Below, in pieces: positions 10,686-22,550 of a stretch of DNA of 64,000 nt. The position numbers and the translations under genes were made by a program. Each line of letters begins with the position of its first letter. The first letter of the stretch is position 1. The notes below the pieces were generated by a model. It was not told where the DNA came from, searched no databases, and worked only from the letters and a program-made list of their open reading frames with translations. This DNA comes from Symbiodinium natans (Eukaryota > Sar > Dinophyceae > Suessiales > Symbiodiniaceae): NCBI GenBank assembly GCA_905221605.1, contig CAJNDS010002419.1, positions 309,650-373,649 on the forward strand, read 5' to 3'.

Positions 10686-13260
10686 ATGCGCCGGTTTCCT
10701 GTGCGTGCATTCGGCGTGGTGGGTGGCCTTGGTGGCCTTGGTGCTGCTTATGTGGCCGCAGACGAGCAGAGGTGGCGTCTACTGCGAAGGGCGGCGCAGC
10801 TGTCCAGGCGCGGTTTCGCATGGTTTGACCAAGTGGGTTTGGAAAGAATTTCGTAGAGAGTCGGCAAGCTGCCCGTGCGCGAATGCTGCGCGCTTCCGCT
10901 TCTTTTGTCGCACGGAAGGGGCATGGGTTGCGATGGGTTGTCGAACTAGTAACTAGAACGTGATAATGAAAATCTTTCGGAGCTTCGGTGGGGTCTAAGT
11001 CTAAGGACATGGACTAGGACGGGTTACTGTAGGAAGGCAGTTGACCTTTCCCGGATTCCCGGTCGAGGTCGAGCTGCCTGCAGAAACATGAGGGGTCCGA
11101 TTTCGGGCATTGCGTGTTACATAGAGGCTGGTTACGCAAGCCCTGTGGAGGATATGGGCACCTGCCCTGGTGTCAAACAGCCCGGAGCGGCGACTCGGAA
11201 TGTCTGCTAGAGACATCATATGTGCAAATGCCGGTTTCAGGATGTCTTGCTGGGCTCTGTGCAGTAAGGATTGCTCTTTGCATGGATGCTTCTGGACCAG
11301 TGTTCATCAAGCTGCTTTGCTCAATCTGCTCTGCGCTGTTGAGTTTGCAAACAAAACCTGAACGATGACAAATTTCCAGCTTGGAGTGGAGATCTGCCGA
11401 GGCGTAAGTAGGATGACGCACATGTTCCCGTCTTGTTTTGCGCTATGCCCATTGGCAAGGCTTGGGCAATGGCTGTCATCACGAAGAGACCTCTTCTCTG
11501 CAGAGCTCTGCGATGCAATGGGTGTGCTTCACGAACACGCAACTCAGATTGCTTCCCCTCAGTTGCCAGATTTTGACGTTAAGCAGTTGTGTTCGTACCA
11601 TTGAGATGCGGCAAGCTTGTTCCTTGAATGCCAGGTGAGTGCCCAACCTTCAGCGGAAGATGCTGCGCTTGTTCATGCAACGATGCCAGGCGCCAAGCTG
11701 AACAGCCTCTCGGCCGGCAAGCGTATCCGAGACCTTCGTTCTGCTTCACCCCGCACACCATGGCGTCCCTGCAAGGAATCTTGGGTGCTGGCTGCATTGC
11801 CAGGGTCTATGAGGGGACTTTGAATGGGCAGCCGGTTGCCATCAAGATCCGCCGCGAGAACGTGGAGGAGTTGAAGCTTTGCCAGGAAGCACTCGCCTCC
11901 AATCCCTTAGTGCCACGTGCTCTGTGGTCAGGAGTTCTTACAGCTGGACTTCCAGTTTCTAAGGCCGCCCAACTCTGACTTGCACCTACTTCAGTACCGT
12001 ACAGAGCAGGTCCGCATTCAAGTCTTAACCGACGGAGTTTCAAGATCCAGGTGCGCAGCCAGCCTCGCAGAGACACTTTGGCCAAACCTCAAGTGGCTGA
12101 TGCTGCAGAGTGCCCTCAAGGACTTTAAGCATTACATGCTGAGCCAAGCAGGGAGCTGAGTGATGAAACACGCAGCAGCACCCGGCTTTTCTTGCTTGTC
12201 TCCCTTTGGGAGAAACAAAACCCCCCAGCAGTTTTTCCCAACCAGGTGGACTTGCGGCACGAGGCTTCCAACCTCAATCGCTTCGCAGAGAATTTCGGAC
12301 ACGGCATCGCCCAGGTGCCCAGGGTGTTCGCTTCGAGCGAGAGGATCCTGATAATGGAGCTGGTGCAGGGCCAGTCCTTATCCTCTTTCCTACAGAATGA
12401 GAAGGACCCAGAGCTCCGTCACAAGGTGTGGTCCATCCTGTCCGACCAAGCAGCCAAGATGGTTTTGGTGGACAACTTCCTGCATGCCGACTTGCATCCA
12501 GGCAACGTCTTGGTGACCATGGAGAAAGGGCGCTTGGGTTCCATGGCTCCGAAGCTCACCTTCATTGATGCTGGTATGGCATTGGAACTCCCGGAGCTCT
12601 TGGTGGACCAGCTGAAGTTAGCCATGCACGGAGCGCTCAGCAATGATGCAGATTTGCTGGGTCAGGCCTTGGTTGATCTGCATCGCGCAGAAGGCCTCTG
12701 TACGGACACCAGCCCATCCCTTCCTCACCGCCTGGGGGTGCTTGGGCTGTGCTGCGTCTTCACATGCGATGAAGCCCTCTGGGGTCAGCTGTTTCAGACT
12801 CGTGCAGACTACATGGGGGCGCGCACCCCGGAGTACTTCAATCGGATGGCGGCCATCATGACCGACCACGAAGTGCGAGTGAGCCCCGTGCTCTGGTCAC
12901 TGCTGACGAGCTTCGCCCTCGTCGAAGGAGACCTTAAACGGTTTTTTGTATGGCCACTTGCCAATCCCCCTCCTTTGTATTTTGCTCACAAGAAACTCGG
13001 CTGCTGCCCCCCATTGAACCTCGGGATTCTTCTCTCTGTTCAGTGCTTTCACGACTTTTCAAGAACGCTTGAGCGGCTTGCGGCATGTGCCAGGATCACT
13101 CCATGAGCTGGGCTTCAAGACCAATGTCCTGCGCTCCTGTCTTCCCTACTTAATGTCCCAACGCCTGGACATCTTCCGCCGGGCTTGGGGAAGCTTCCGC
13201 TGCTCTGTTTCGGAAATGTTGAATGCAGGCCAGGTTCCACAGCAGGTGCTGGCCGTTTGA
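10686..13260 (+). CDS. ADCK2-like ABC1/UbiB atypical protein kinase, about 7 exons
   Basis: ABC1/ADCK proteins are atypical kinase-like ATPases of mitochondria and plastids, tied to quinone and lipid homeostasis. Exons deduced from family order: 10686 to about 10832 (hydrophobic anchor, RRAAQLSRRGF); about 11269-11310 (DASGPVFIK); 11460 to about 11600 (LGQWLSSRRDLFSAELCDAM); about 11776-11869 (LGAGCIARVYEG and VAIKIRR); 11964-12147 (NLKWLMLQSALKDFKHYMLS); 12246 to about 12930 (VDLRHEASNLNRFAENFG, FLHADLHPGNVLV, FIDAGM); about 13042-13260, stop TGA. The KxGQ signature is split by an intron: ATC AA|gctgct joins G CTT GGG CAA. The intron before 12246 also uses a GC donor. Lysine (VAIK), catalytic Asp (HADLHPGN) and metal-binding Asp (DAG) are all present. 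The exon linking 11600 and 11776 is uncertain. Confidence 0.85.
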
Positions 13261-14265
13261 TCACTTGATCTCTCTGGCTGGGTCTACACCAAGGTATGTA
13301 GACCGTCTTCCACAATCTGCTTCTAGCCAAATTTCTGTCAGACAGGAATAACTCCGGAACTTCTTCCTCCAATTTTGCACTACAAGAGTTGACGTAGATC
13401 CTTAGGCTTGCTTTTGCTAGTTTTGGAGGGGACACTGCGTGGGTTGCAGCAAGATCGGGGAATCTTTGGCCCCCCGGAAGTGTGCAACAAATTGGGGGAA
13501 GGGTTGACACATAATCATGCTCTGCTGCCTCAGCTAAACAGCTCACAGGCGCCCGAGCGCAGGTGCCCAGTTTTCGACGCCGGCGAGCGTCTTTGGATGC
13601 ATGCTCTGCCTGCAGGCGCGCGAGCGCACGATTGTACAGTGAAAGCCAGACTGCGCATGCATCACCGAACCCTTTTTTTTTGCACAGGCCATTATGGTGC
13701 TGGCAACCGCCCTAGGGCTCTGTGCGGCAAGTAGCAGTTGGCATATGTGGGCATGATCCCGGGAACCTGATGAGATCTTGAAGGCCTCCACTCATAAACC
13801 ACCCGCGCTTGAACCTCGCGTGTTTGGTGTGACAGGAGCCGCCAAAAAGTCCGTGTGCCAAACGAGAATCTGTTACCTGTCCAGCAGACACCACGCAGGT
13901 CCCCAGTCCTGCGACCTGAACGTACGCAAGTAAGTGACAAGTTAAGTCGCCATGCAACAACAATACACATTCGGCTCGAGCGGCCATCGGAAACCGAAAC
14001 TGTACCCCTTTCTCCATATTGCAGCAGCAATTTCTCTGCATGCGCCCGGGCCTTGGCTTCGAGTTGATCTCTGCGTCTTTGTGTCCTTGTGCGGCCTAAT
14101 TAGGCATCCTTTGGCATCTCGTCAGGTCTCCATGTTGTCTTTTGGGTGTGGCTTCTGGCAGAAGGGGCCCTGCAGACCACCAAGGCTGAATGATTTACTT
14201 ACAATGAATGTGTGGTTGCTGGCACCATCCGAGACGGGCGACTGAGTTTGGTTGTCTTGCGGTAG
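13261..14265. other. Intergenic / UTR between ADCK2-like and M16 genes
   Basis: No coding motif recognised. The N-terminal exon or exons of the M16 gene may lie here, since the first recognised exon at 14266 already encodes domain sequence. Confidence 0.4.
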
Positions 14266-17200
14266 GTGACCCAGCTCACCGACAAGCCGCTGGCCGATTC
14301 ACGCCTTTACCAGCTGCCCACCTGCAACCACAGCACGACAGTAGGCCATGGAGAACCCTGGTCTAGAGGTTTAGCGGCGGCTCCATGGTTACAAGCCTGT
14401 GTGCGAGGGCCTGCACTTGGTTCTAAGTTCTAAGATGTTCTAAGGTTTGCTGAGCTGCCGAATGGCATTCAGGCCAGAGCAGTTGTCGCATCTCAGCAGT
14501 GGTCGCATTTACTTTGATGTTCCTGATGCGAGAACGTGTCCAGGTCCTCAACATCCAGGAAGAAAAGACGACTCAAGCAGCGATTGCCGTGTCAGTTCGA
14601 GCTGGCTCGATGTTCGAGCCGAAGGACCGCCTCGCAATCAGTGTTCGATGGCGAACCTATCAGCAGGTATGGCGTCATGATTCTTCCTGCACACATCAGA
14701 GCCTAAAAGGGAATGATATCTATATGACCTACCGTAGCTCAATAGACTGACTGCTCATTTTGTAAATCACCAATGGCTCACGGCATCTTAAAGTTGCACT
14801 TCTACGGTGTGTTATGCTGGGTTTTAGGACCTACACGGCTTGGCCCACTTTTGCGAGCACATGCTCTTCCTTGGCACGAATCCGGGCGTTAAAGCGTTTG
14901 TGCCCCTACTTTAGGGTCATGTTCGGGTCTACTTCGTGTTTCTTCGGATCTCGTCAGCCCCAGCAGCTCAGGAGGAAGTTTCCCGATCCAACTGGTTTCG
15001 ACACATTTTTGGGTGAGGCTGGCGGCGGATCCAATGCGTACACGGATCAGGAGACGACAGCCACTTAGTCTGAACGTTGTCCTAGCGAGGATGTTTTAGG
15101 CGGGGCCGCGTGAGCTTGCATTCCAAGGTGTACTATGCCAATTTTGACAGCCGGGTGTTCAATGACGCTGTTGATCGGTTCGCAGATTTTTTTGCAGAGC
15201 CATTGTTCAACCGGCAGTTTGTGGAAAAGGAAGTCCACGCGATCGACAGTGACTAAGTGGCACAAAGTCTGGTCATGTTTCTTCAAGGGACGGACTGGGA
15301 TTGTAGTAGATTGTTCCGAGGCGAGCATCAAAAGAACCTGCAGAGCCCCGCCAGGCGGGTGCTGCAGGTTTTGAATTACCTGGCAAATCCCGAGAGCCGA
15401 GCTTTGTCTGCAAGGGAAAACTGCCGTTGACTGGCCGACAGCATTGCCGGACATTCTCCAGATACGGATGGCGCACTGAGGCGTCAACAGCTTTGCGACA
15501 GGCAACTACGAAACCTTGATTGCCGAGCCGAAGGCGTTGGGAGCATTGCTGACATGCATGCAGATTCTCTGTGTTTTGCAAGTGCCGCAAGCGGTATGTC
15601 CTTCGAGTCAGGAGCAAGGGCGGGATATTGTGGATGCTTTGCGCAATTATTTTGAGTTTCCCGGCAGCAGCACATGTTGGGCTCTACCAAGACCTGCCCA
15701 CCGCTTTGCCACAGCGTGTACTGTAGTGACTGCAGTGTCGGCCTTGGCAACCTCAATACTCGTTTCGCTGCTTGCAACTGTGTACACATAGTGGTGAGCT
15801 TATGGACTCTTTGTGTGAGGCGATCACATTGCCCGCAGCATTTGCGCGTTGTTACCGTCGCACCAGAACCAGTGGAGGACTTTACTTTTAACCCAAGAAT
15901 AGCAAGCGAGGTTGCCGCATTGCTTGAAGTCAGTCCACTGCATTCATTTCAGCACCTGATGTGCGAGCAACCAGGATCAGCTTCAGAAGGTGCAGCACTC
16001 CTTCAGCACTGTGAGGGGCAGCGCGCCCTGCCGATCGAGCTGCAATCAACTGTGGTTGCGGAGAAGCTTGAAGTTCGACGCCGTAGTCTGCTGTAGGAAT
16101 TTACACCCTAAACCCTAAACCTTAAACCCTAAACCCTAAACCGGTCATCAGAGATAGCGCTGCAGAAACCGGTTGCTGCCTCTCGGCTCTCGCAAGGTTT
16201 CAACCAGACTTTCGCAGAGCCTCCTGCCTGGCCGCCAGAGCAGCTGTCGAAGTTTGTGGTGGTGGAGCCTTCGGAGACGCTCGAGATGTTAAGATTAGGG
16301 TCTATAGGGTCTAGGGTTGAAACCTTCCAAGTTGAAAAGAGGGTTTAGGAAAGCACCTAAAAGGTGGGCTGTTCGAAGCCGTTTGCAAAGGGCGCACAAA
16401 GGGGAGGCAGCGGGGAACCTTCGACTTAGCCGTGTCGCTCCCCCTGAAACAGAACACGGTTGCGGTAGGGTTTTGTCTAGAGTGTTGCCGCCAAGCCTCG
16501 AAGGATAAGCTCAGTACTCCTAGGGGATCCAGGTCAGGCTGTGCTTGCATGGTTGGAGTCTGGAAACATCTCAGGGCTCGCCCCGCACTTTGGCTCCAGT
16601 TCGCCTTGCCGAACTTGCAGAAGGAGTTTGCGAGCAAACCGCTGAGCTACATCAGTTATGCCGCACCCTCAATGAGCCGTGGCAATCGTGCATGCTCATT
16701 GCTCATCTGCCAATAGCAGCCACTTGTGCTCACACGAAAAGGTCATTAAGTACGCCGGTGTGGCCTCCCTGCAGAACTCTTTAAAGAAGGAGGGCCTGAT
16801 CCAAGATCTCTCTTCGGCTGACTCGTCCACGAGTGCGGGTACGCGTTTTTTCGTGGCCATGTACCTGACCACCAAAGGCCAGCAGAGAGAGTTGCAAAAA
16901 TCGTGCAATCATACGATCGCTTCATTCCAGAGCTTGACGCTGAGGTTCTCGTAAGGGCTTGTGGGCTTGTTCATCGTACCACAGTGCAGCTTGCAGTTGG
17001 CAAGTGCCACTCGCATGTCTGGACAGGTGCGAAAAACATGGGCCACGTGATGGATCTCTTTTTCCAGTATATAGCAAAGATGAAGCATTTCGGCAGCTCC
17101 CTCAGCCACTAATCTTCAGACAAGGTACTAGCCAAGGGGCTTGCCCTGTATTTTGTGCAGGTGTGAACTCGGACTTGTACAGCTCGCTAGCAGACTTATC

Positions 17201-20200
17201 ACGGTGCCTTGGTCGATGCAGCACTATGCGTATTCTCGGGTGTGACTTTGCGAGTGTATGCACTGGTATACACTCTGCGCATTGTAACGCTGGCAGGTTT
17301 CAGTTCAACTGGACTCAGCCGGATGCGCCGGGAGAAGCGGCCAAAGACTACGCTGAGCGAATGCTGCGGCTGCCTCCAAGCCGACTCATTTCTGGAGATA
17401 CCCGTATAGATCACATGGATGCCAAGCTTCTTGGTGCTTTGCAGCCTTCGGAGCACAGAGCCTTTTATCGAACTTGTAATCGGGAATCCATGGTTTCTAA
17501 GGCTTGTCCAAAACCTTCTCGACTTGTTCACGCCGCAGAACCTCATTCTGGCGTATATTCCGTCCACAAAGACAAATGCGACCTTTCCAGAAGGTTCGCA
17601 GGTGTTTAATGACAAGTACATGAAGCTGGAATATGACACTTGGCAATCTTCGGGGGAGCATCGCATCGCATGACATCGCCGGAGCACGAGCCTTGCGAAG
17701 ACTTGTGAAGAGCAAAGGCCGTAATGCCGCTGCAGAAGCGCATGCCTGATGCCGTCAAGAAGTGGACAAGCTGGCTCTCTTATGGTCCACCCTCGGAGGG
17801 GCCGAAGCTTCCAAGCGCCATAAAGCACATCCCGAAGGATGGGCCCTCAGCGAACTGGGACTATATCCCCCTTGGGAATTATTTCTTTGTTCATATAAAA
17901 CCCAAGAGGAAGTTAAACATATTGTTTTTATTAAGGTTCTAAGAGGAGTATAGCCTCAACTGTGAGTTTCCTTGCACACGCAAAGGAAGTTTGTACGCGA
18001 CCGAGGGCTTAAAGTCAAAACACGGTACGACAGGGCACCAGTTCTTTCATGTGTTTTCTACAGGAAATGAAGTGGGTGAACGAAAGGAGATCGGAGTTCG
18101 ATCACTCCAGACAACTCCCTGAGCAAAACCCCCAACCCCTGTGTTGGGTTCTCCATGGGCAACGTCTCCAAGCGGGTGTTATTGTAGATAACTGTGGTTT
18201 CCCGGCGTAGACTCGTGTGGTGGCGTGTTCCCCCGTACCTGCCGATAGCTATGTGGAGCGGATCTGTGTAGCTATGTGGGTGGCAAAACGACAAGAGATG
18301 TGGTTTGCCCAGCAAGAGGCAAACAAAAACAGAGATTGATTTTTGCGACGCAGTCAGTTGCTTTGACCGCGCTCTCGAACATGTTGTTCATCTAGATCCT
18401 TTAGCGCAGCCGCACACAGAGCGCAGTATCAGCCAGATTCGACGAAGGCGTCGTAAAGATTAATTCTCCTAGCCAAATTGAGGTGTTGCAAGCAAGGGCT
18501 TGGAAAACGTACCGTCGGAAACCAGCTGCCGCTATGAGACATTCACGTATGCAGCATCAACAGTAATCATCGTGCATGTTCCGGGGCTCGTAGACATTGA
18601 GGTATAATTGGGCATGCGCTGGAAAAGTACTCATTTACTGTTGGCCTGCGTGCCAACGGCCCGCGTGAACCCTGGGCTGCCCGAGCTGTAAAGGATTAAC
18701 AGTTTGCTCGTGCAAAGAAGCGGCGATATCTGAATTGTGCTGGGAATATTTCTGAAAGAAAAGGGTCACAGTCCGAGATGTGTATACCGTTCAGCAACCT
18801 CCTCTCCGGCCCTGTCCCCTCGGCAACATGTGCCTGACTGTACTAGTGACGGCGACATTCGAGATTTTTTGGTAGCTCAGCATGCATTTCGCGGTTTCTG
18901 CTTTCCGGTGGGCTACCCAGCCACAGCCCCGCAAGAGGCGCTGGACACAAGCAACATGGCGGCAGCAACTCCGGTGCACATGGCAGTCTCCTCACCAGAG
19001 GCAACTCCGGGTCCTTGAATGCTGATCGCACTAACAGTTGCTAGCGGCACTAGCGCGCCCCAACAGGAGAATCGCCTTCAGCTTAGAGCATGCTTCAACG
19101 TAAATATAGATCTTTCAGCTTATACCACCATGGTACGTCGCTATGTGACAGGCAGTCGCCAGCAGAGTGTTCGGCGCCTCGCCGGCTCTCCTGGGCAACG
19201 TCTCCACGGATCGGCTGAGAGTCCGATCCCAGAAGGTGCCCCAGCGAAAGGGCGGCTGCACTACTTGTTTTCAGCAAGAAGCGCCCGCCAAGCTTGTAGA
19301 TTGATGAATGGCATCTACTCTCGACAGGTGTGGTATCGCAGTGGCTGGAAGACCACATCACCAAAGGCTTGCTCTCTCACTTGAGTCCATCATCTATCTC
19401 AGCACTTCGTATTGCCGAGCACGTGTGCGTGAATTAAGCACGTGGAAGGTCTCCATTGACGTGGCTCTGCGCCGCTACCGGGCGGCTCATGAGCTGGAAG
19501 CACGCGTGCCTGGTCTAACGGAGTCTAACGAGCCCCCCCCAACTCCCTCATCAGCAAACCTGTAGGTGAGGCTGTCGAGATTCATCAACAGGGGCGGCAC
19601 AGGAGTCTCTGACCCCGGGTCGTGTACCGCATTGCTTCGTACTTGTGTAGTTTGGGATTCAGGGGTCGGGTATCCTGCTGTAGGCTCGTAAACGGGCTCC
19701 TGGAACCATGCGGCATTCGTGTGAAACTTGTTGTTGGCCTCTGGTCATCTGGACCCAGCTTACCTTCGCGTCGGCCAGAGGCAGAAGATCAGTTACAACT
19801 GCTGATTTTCGAGAGGCATCGCGTGAAGCATGCCAGCCTTTGTCAGCCATAGCTACGGCGTAGCTACGGATTTCGCGCCGCCCCGCCCTGTAGGCTCTTC
19901 ATTCGCCAAATCACGCCACTTCTGGCAGATTTGACGACCACGGATCAGACAGTCACGACTCTTGGCGCCGTATTCAGCTGCAACTGTGAGGAAGGCCATT
20001 CCGGTAAACTTCCGGTAAACTTCCGGTAAACCAAGCTTTTGCCCTTGGAGACGTTTGAGGATCTCCTTGGACGAGGGCGGCCTGCAGTTGTCATTCGAAG
20101 CCTTCGCTCCGGTCCTCCCCAGTCTTATCGAGAAGTCGCCTGGGCAAGATGAGTTTGTCCTGTGCGCTGTGCATTGCTGTGCATGATGCCTCGCCCTAAT

Positions 20201-21725
20201 GTGCAGACTCTGAGAAAGCTTCCGCGCATCAGGTTTGGGGTGCTCTTCAACAGCTTCCATCTCAATGCGTCACAAGGCTTGGCTCCAGAATTTAATTGGA
20301 CCAAGCAGGAACTTTTGGACACCTACTCTGCACATCCCGACCTTCCTGCAAAGTATGCGGTGCAAGCTGGCAAAGTGCTCTTGACGGGAGACGCCCTTTC
20401 TCGGGAGGACTGCCTCTGCTTGTTGCAAAGAGTCGTTGCGATTTTTCGGCATCCCGGCTTCCGTGTGTTGGCACTTGATTCCTGAAATTCAGGCAAGTTC
20501 AAGTGGGGGTTTCCGAAAACAGGGGTACCCTTTCCATTCTATTTGGGGGATAAAAATGGTACCCCTATTTGGGAAGTTTGAAATACCCAAGTCTCTACTG
20601 CACTAAGCCAAATCCTGCAAGAGCCGCACGAATCCCAGCGCAGGAGTCGGCGGCTGGATTGGCGCAGGCGAATCCGGCTGCTGTCATGAGGCGGCCTCCT
20701 TGCTGTGCATGCAACATTGAGAAAAAGTACCCAAAAATTTGAGACCCGTCCGAGAGTGGGTGGCAAAAAAAGTAGCAGAACATGGAGTAGGTCCCTGGGC
20801 CTACTCATCCTGTCCAAGCCGCTGGCCTTGGATGCTCTGGTAATGGGCAACATCGATGGCAAGACAGCTCACAGGGCTGTAGGCCATGTCCTTGTCTCCC
20901 TCACTGGAATAGCCATCCAACATGTGCAACGTGCTCGCTATCACTATCAATCCTGACAGGCCAGCTCATTCAATCCATCGAAGTCCCTGAATGGGCTTCG
21001 CCTGCACCAGACGAGCAGAGAAGCCTCCCGGGCGCACCACCGATCGCGCTTCCAGCACAGCCTGTCGAAGCCTCGTCCCAAGTTGTTCACGTTCCTTCAG
21101 TTGGTTGTACCAGAAAGCGCAGCGTATGCATTCTTTGTACGATAGTGCTTAGGGAAGCAGTACACATACATTCACAGCAGTTTGAAGCTTGCAAAGCTTT
21201 TCATTCAAGCTGCAGTGCGTCCTTGTGTATCCTTGTAGCTCCAAGAGCGACCTTTCTTGTTCGAAGGGCATGGGCATCCTCCTTTCAGGTCCGCGCCCGG
21301 AATCCGCGCCACGGGGATCCCAACGATGTGGCGCTGGTCAAGATTTTGGTGGGAGTGGCCACTGTCGAGAGTCGAGCTGCCTTTGCTGCAATCGATCCTT
21401 GGAGCTCTTTGTGCTGAGGCAAAGGCAGTGAAAGCGTTGCTGGTAGTCAGGGTTGTTTATTTCGTGAGCAGGCAGTGATCCCTTCTTTGGCTCAAGCGCG
21501 ACGACTAAGGGCTTGATCTTGGGCAACTTGATGTATTCCCAGCTTCGCACGGAAGAGCAGCTTGGATACGTGGTGCAAGGAGCAGTGGGCAGCATGTCAA
21601 ATGCCCTTCGTCTCAATGCAGTTCAACTTTTCGTTGTGGAAACTTGCATAAGAAGTAGCGGCAAACGATGCAAATCTGAATTTGTCATGTGTGTAGTGTA
21701 GATGTGTGTGTGTGTGTCCATTCAA

Positions 21726-21757
<32 letters not shown>

Positions 21758-21770
21758 AGTGTGTGTTTGT

Positions 21771-21807
<37 letters not shown>

Positions 21808-22084
21808 TCTCTCTCTTTATGCCGAGTTCTGTTTGGCCGGGTAGAGGGGCCGCAAACCCTGCACCCGTGTATGTGTAGTCTTCCGAGGTGCCACGACCCC
21901 ACACTAAACCCGAGTTCTCTCGATTCAGGTTCTGTACGTCGCGGGACTGGTGCAAGGCACATCACGGTCGGCTGATGAGATGGAAGCGGCCATCGAAGGC
22001 GTCTTCTGGGACAGCCTCCCGAAGCATCTGAAGAACCTGACAGATGCAGATGTTGACAGCTACAGGAGCCTTGGACTGTTTTAG
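14266..22084 (+). CDS. M16 (insulysin/nardilysin-like) zinc metallopeptidase, >20 exons
   Basis: M16A enzymes degrade peptides in a closed chamber. Recognised exons: 14266-14320 (KPLADSRLYQLP); to 14624 (AAIAVSVRAGSMFEPK); 14828-14877 (zinc motif HFCEH, inverted HxxEH); 14975-15059 (GEAGGGSNAYTDQETT); 15128-15248 (FNRQFVEKEVHAID, third zinc-ligand Glu); 15321-15395; 15481-15540 (FATGNYETLIAEP); 15619 to about 15660; about 16213-16287; 16575 to about 16656; 16751-16877; 17027 to about 17088; 17297-17440; 17502 to about 17630; 17724 to about 17860; 19328 to about 19366 (VWYRSGW); about 19893-19932; 20076 to about 20145; about 20230-20440; 21289-21393; 21510-21602 (LRTEEQLGYVVQGAVG); 21929-22084. 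Active-site residues look intact. Donors include GA (14625, 14878, 15541, 21394) and GC (15060, 15396, 16878, 21603). The start and some middle exons are unresolved, and the extreme C-terminus may be short. Confidence 0.87.
16106..16141 (-). repeat. Telomere-like (CCCTAAA)n array inside an M16 intron
   Basis: About five units, one degenerate (CCTTAAA), between the exons near 15619 and 16213 of the peptidase gene. Confidence 0.85.
19999..20031 (+). repeat. Triple tandem 11-mer ttccggtaaac
   Basis: Three exact head-to-tail copies (19999-20009, 20010-20020, 20021-20031). Each contains a potential 5' splice donor (g|gtaaac). It lies in the M16 gene between exons at about 19893 and 20076. Confidence 0.9.
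21702..21802 (+). repeat. (GT)n microsatellite in last M16 intron
   Basis: Three GT runs broken by short interruptions (tccattcaat, gcgtgtta, ttgttc). Located between the exons ending at 21602 and starting at 21929. Confidence 0.95.
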
Positions 22085-22251
22085 GGTTTGTAGTGTGCAG
22101 GATTAAGAGGGTGAATGGCGATTCGTGCCGTGAACCCTGCTACTCTCAGAGTACCTAACCCCCCATAGCCCTAAACCCTAAGCCCGAATCCGTGCCTGCC
22201 GAGCGTGAATTTGTGAGCCGAAGCCCTCCTAAACCCTGGAGAAACAGGGCA

Positions 22252-22500
22252 GGGTTTAGGGTTTAGTTTAGGGTTTAGGGTTTAGTTGTGGGGTCTGGTT
22301 TGTATCACACATGCGGCTGGCGAGATTTTTCGGAGCCCAGTATTCAAAAGGGTTCACGGTTTAGGGTTTAGGCTTAGGGTTCAGGTTAACCGACACTAAG
22401 AAGAAGGCTCGCCTGCACCCTTGCGAGTACCACAGTCGAAGCCCCCGGAGGAAAGCAGTGAAACCCTAACCCTAAACCCCAAACCCTAAACCCTAAACCC
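22252..22500. repeat. Cluster of telomere-like arrays in both orientations
   Basis: TTTAGGG units at 22252-22286 and 22355-22384 are followed by CCCTAAA units at 22461-22500. The arrays therefore converge on a spacer of about 75 bp. Confidence 0.85.
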
Positions 22501-22525
22501 CGGAGGAGTGGCCTCAGAGGGGGGT

Positions 22526-22550
22526 CAGCTAGGCGGGTGGCCAAAAAAAG
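22526..22550 (+). repeat. Conserved short motif beside telomere-like array (copy 2)
   Basis: cagctaggcgggtggcc followed by seven A and G. It matches the copy at 1675 with two differences and lies 25 bp after a CCCTAAA array. Confidence 0.55.

Noticed and set aside
21485-21496. Match to the 3' end of the spliced leader (tttggctcaag)
   Set aside because: Only 11 bases, inside an M16 intron, and not followed by a coding 5' end; chance is sufficient.
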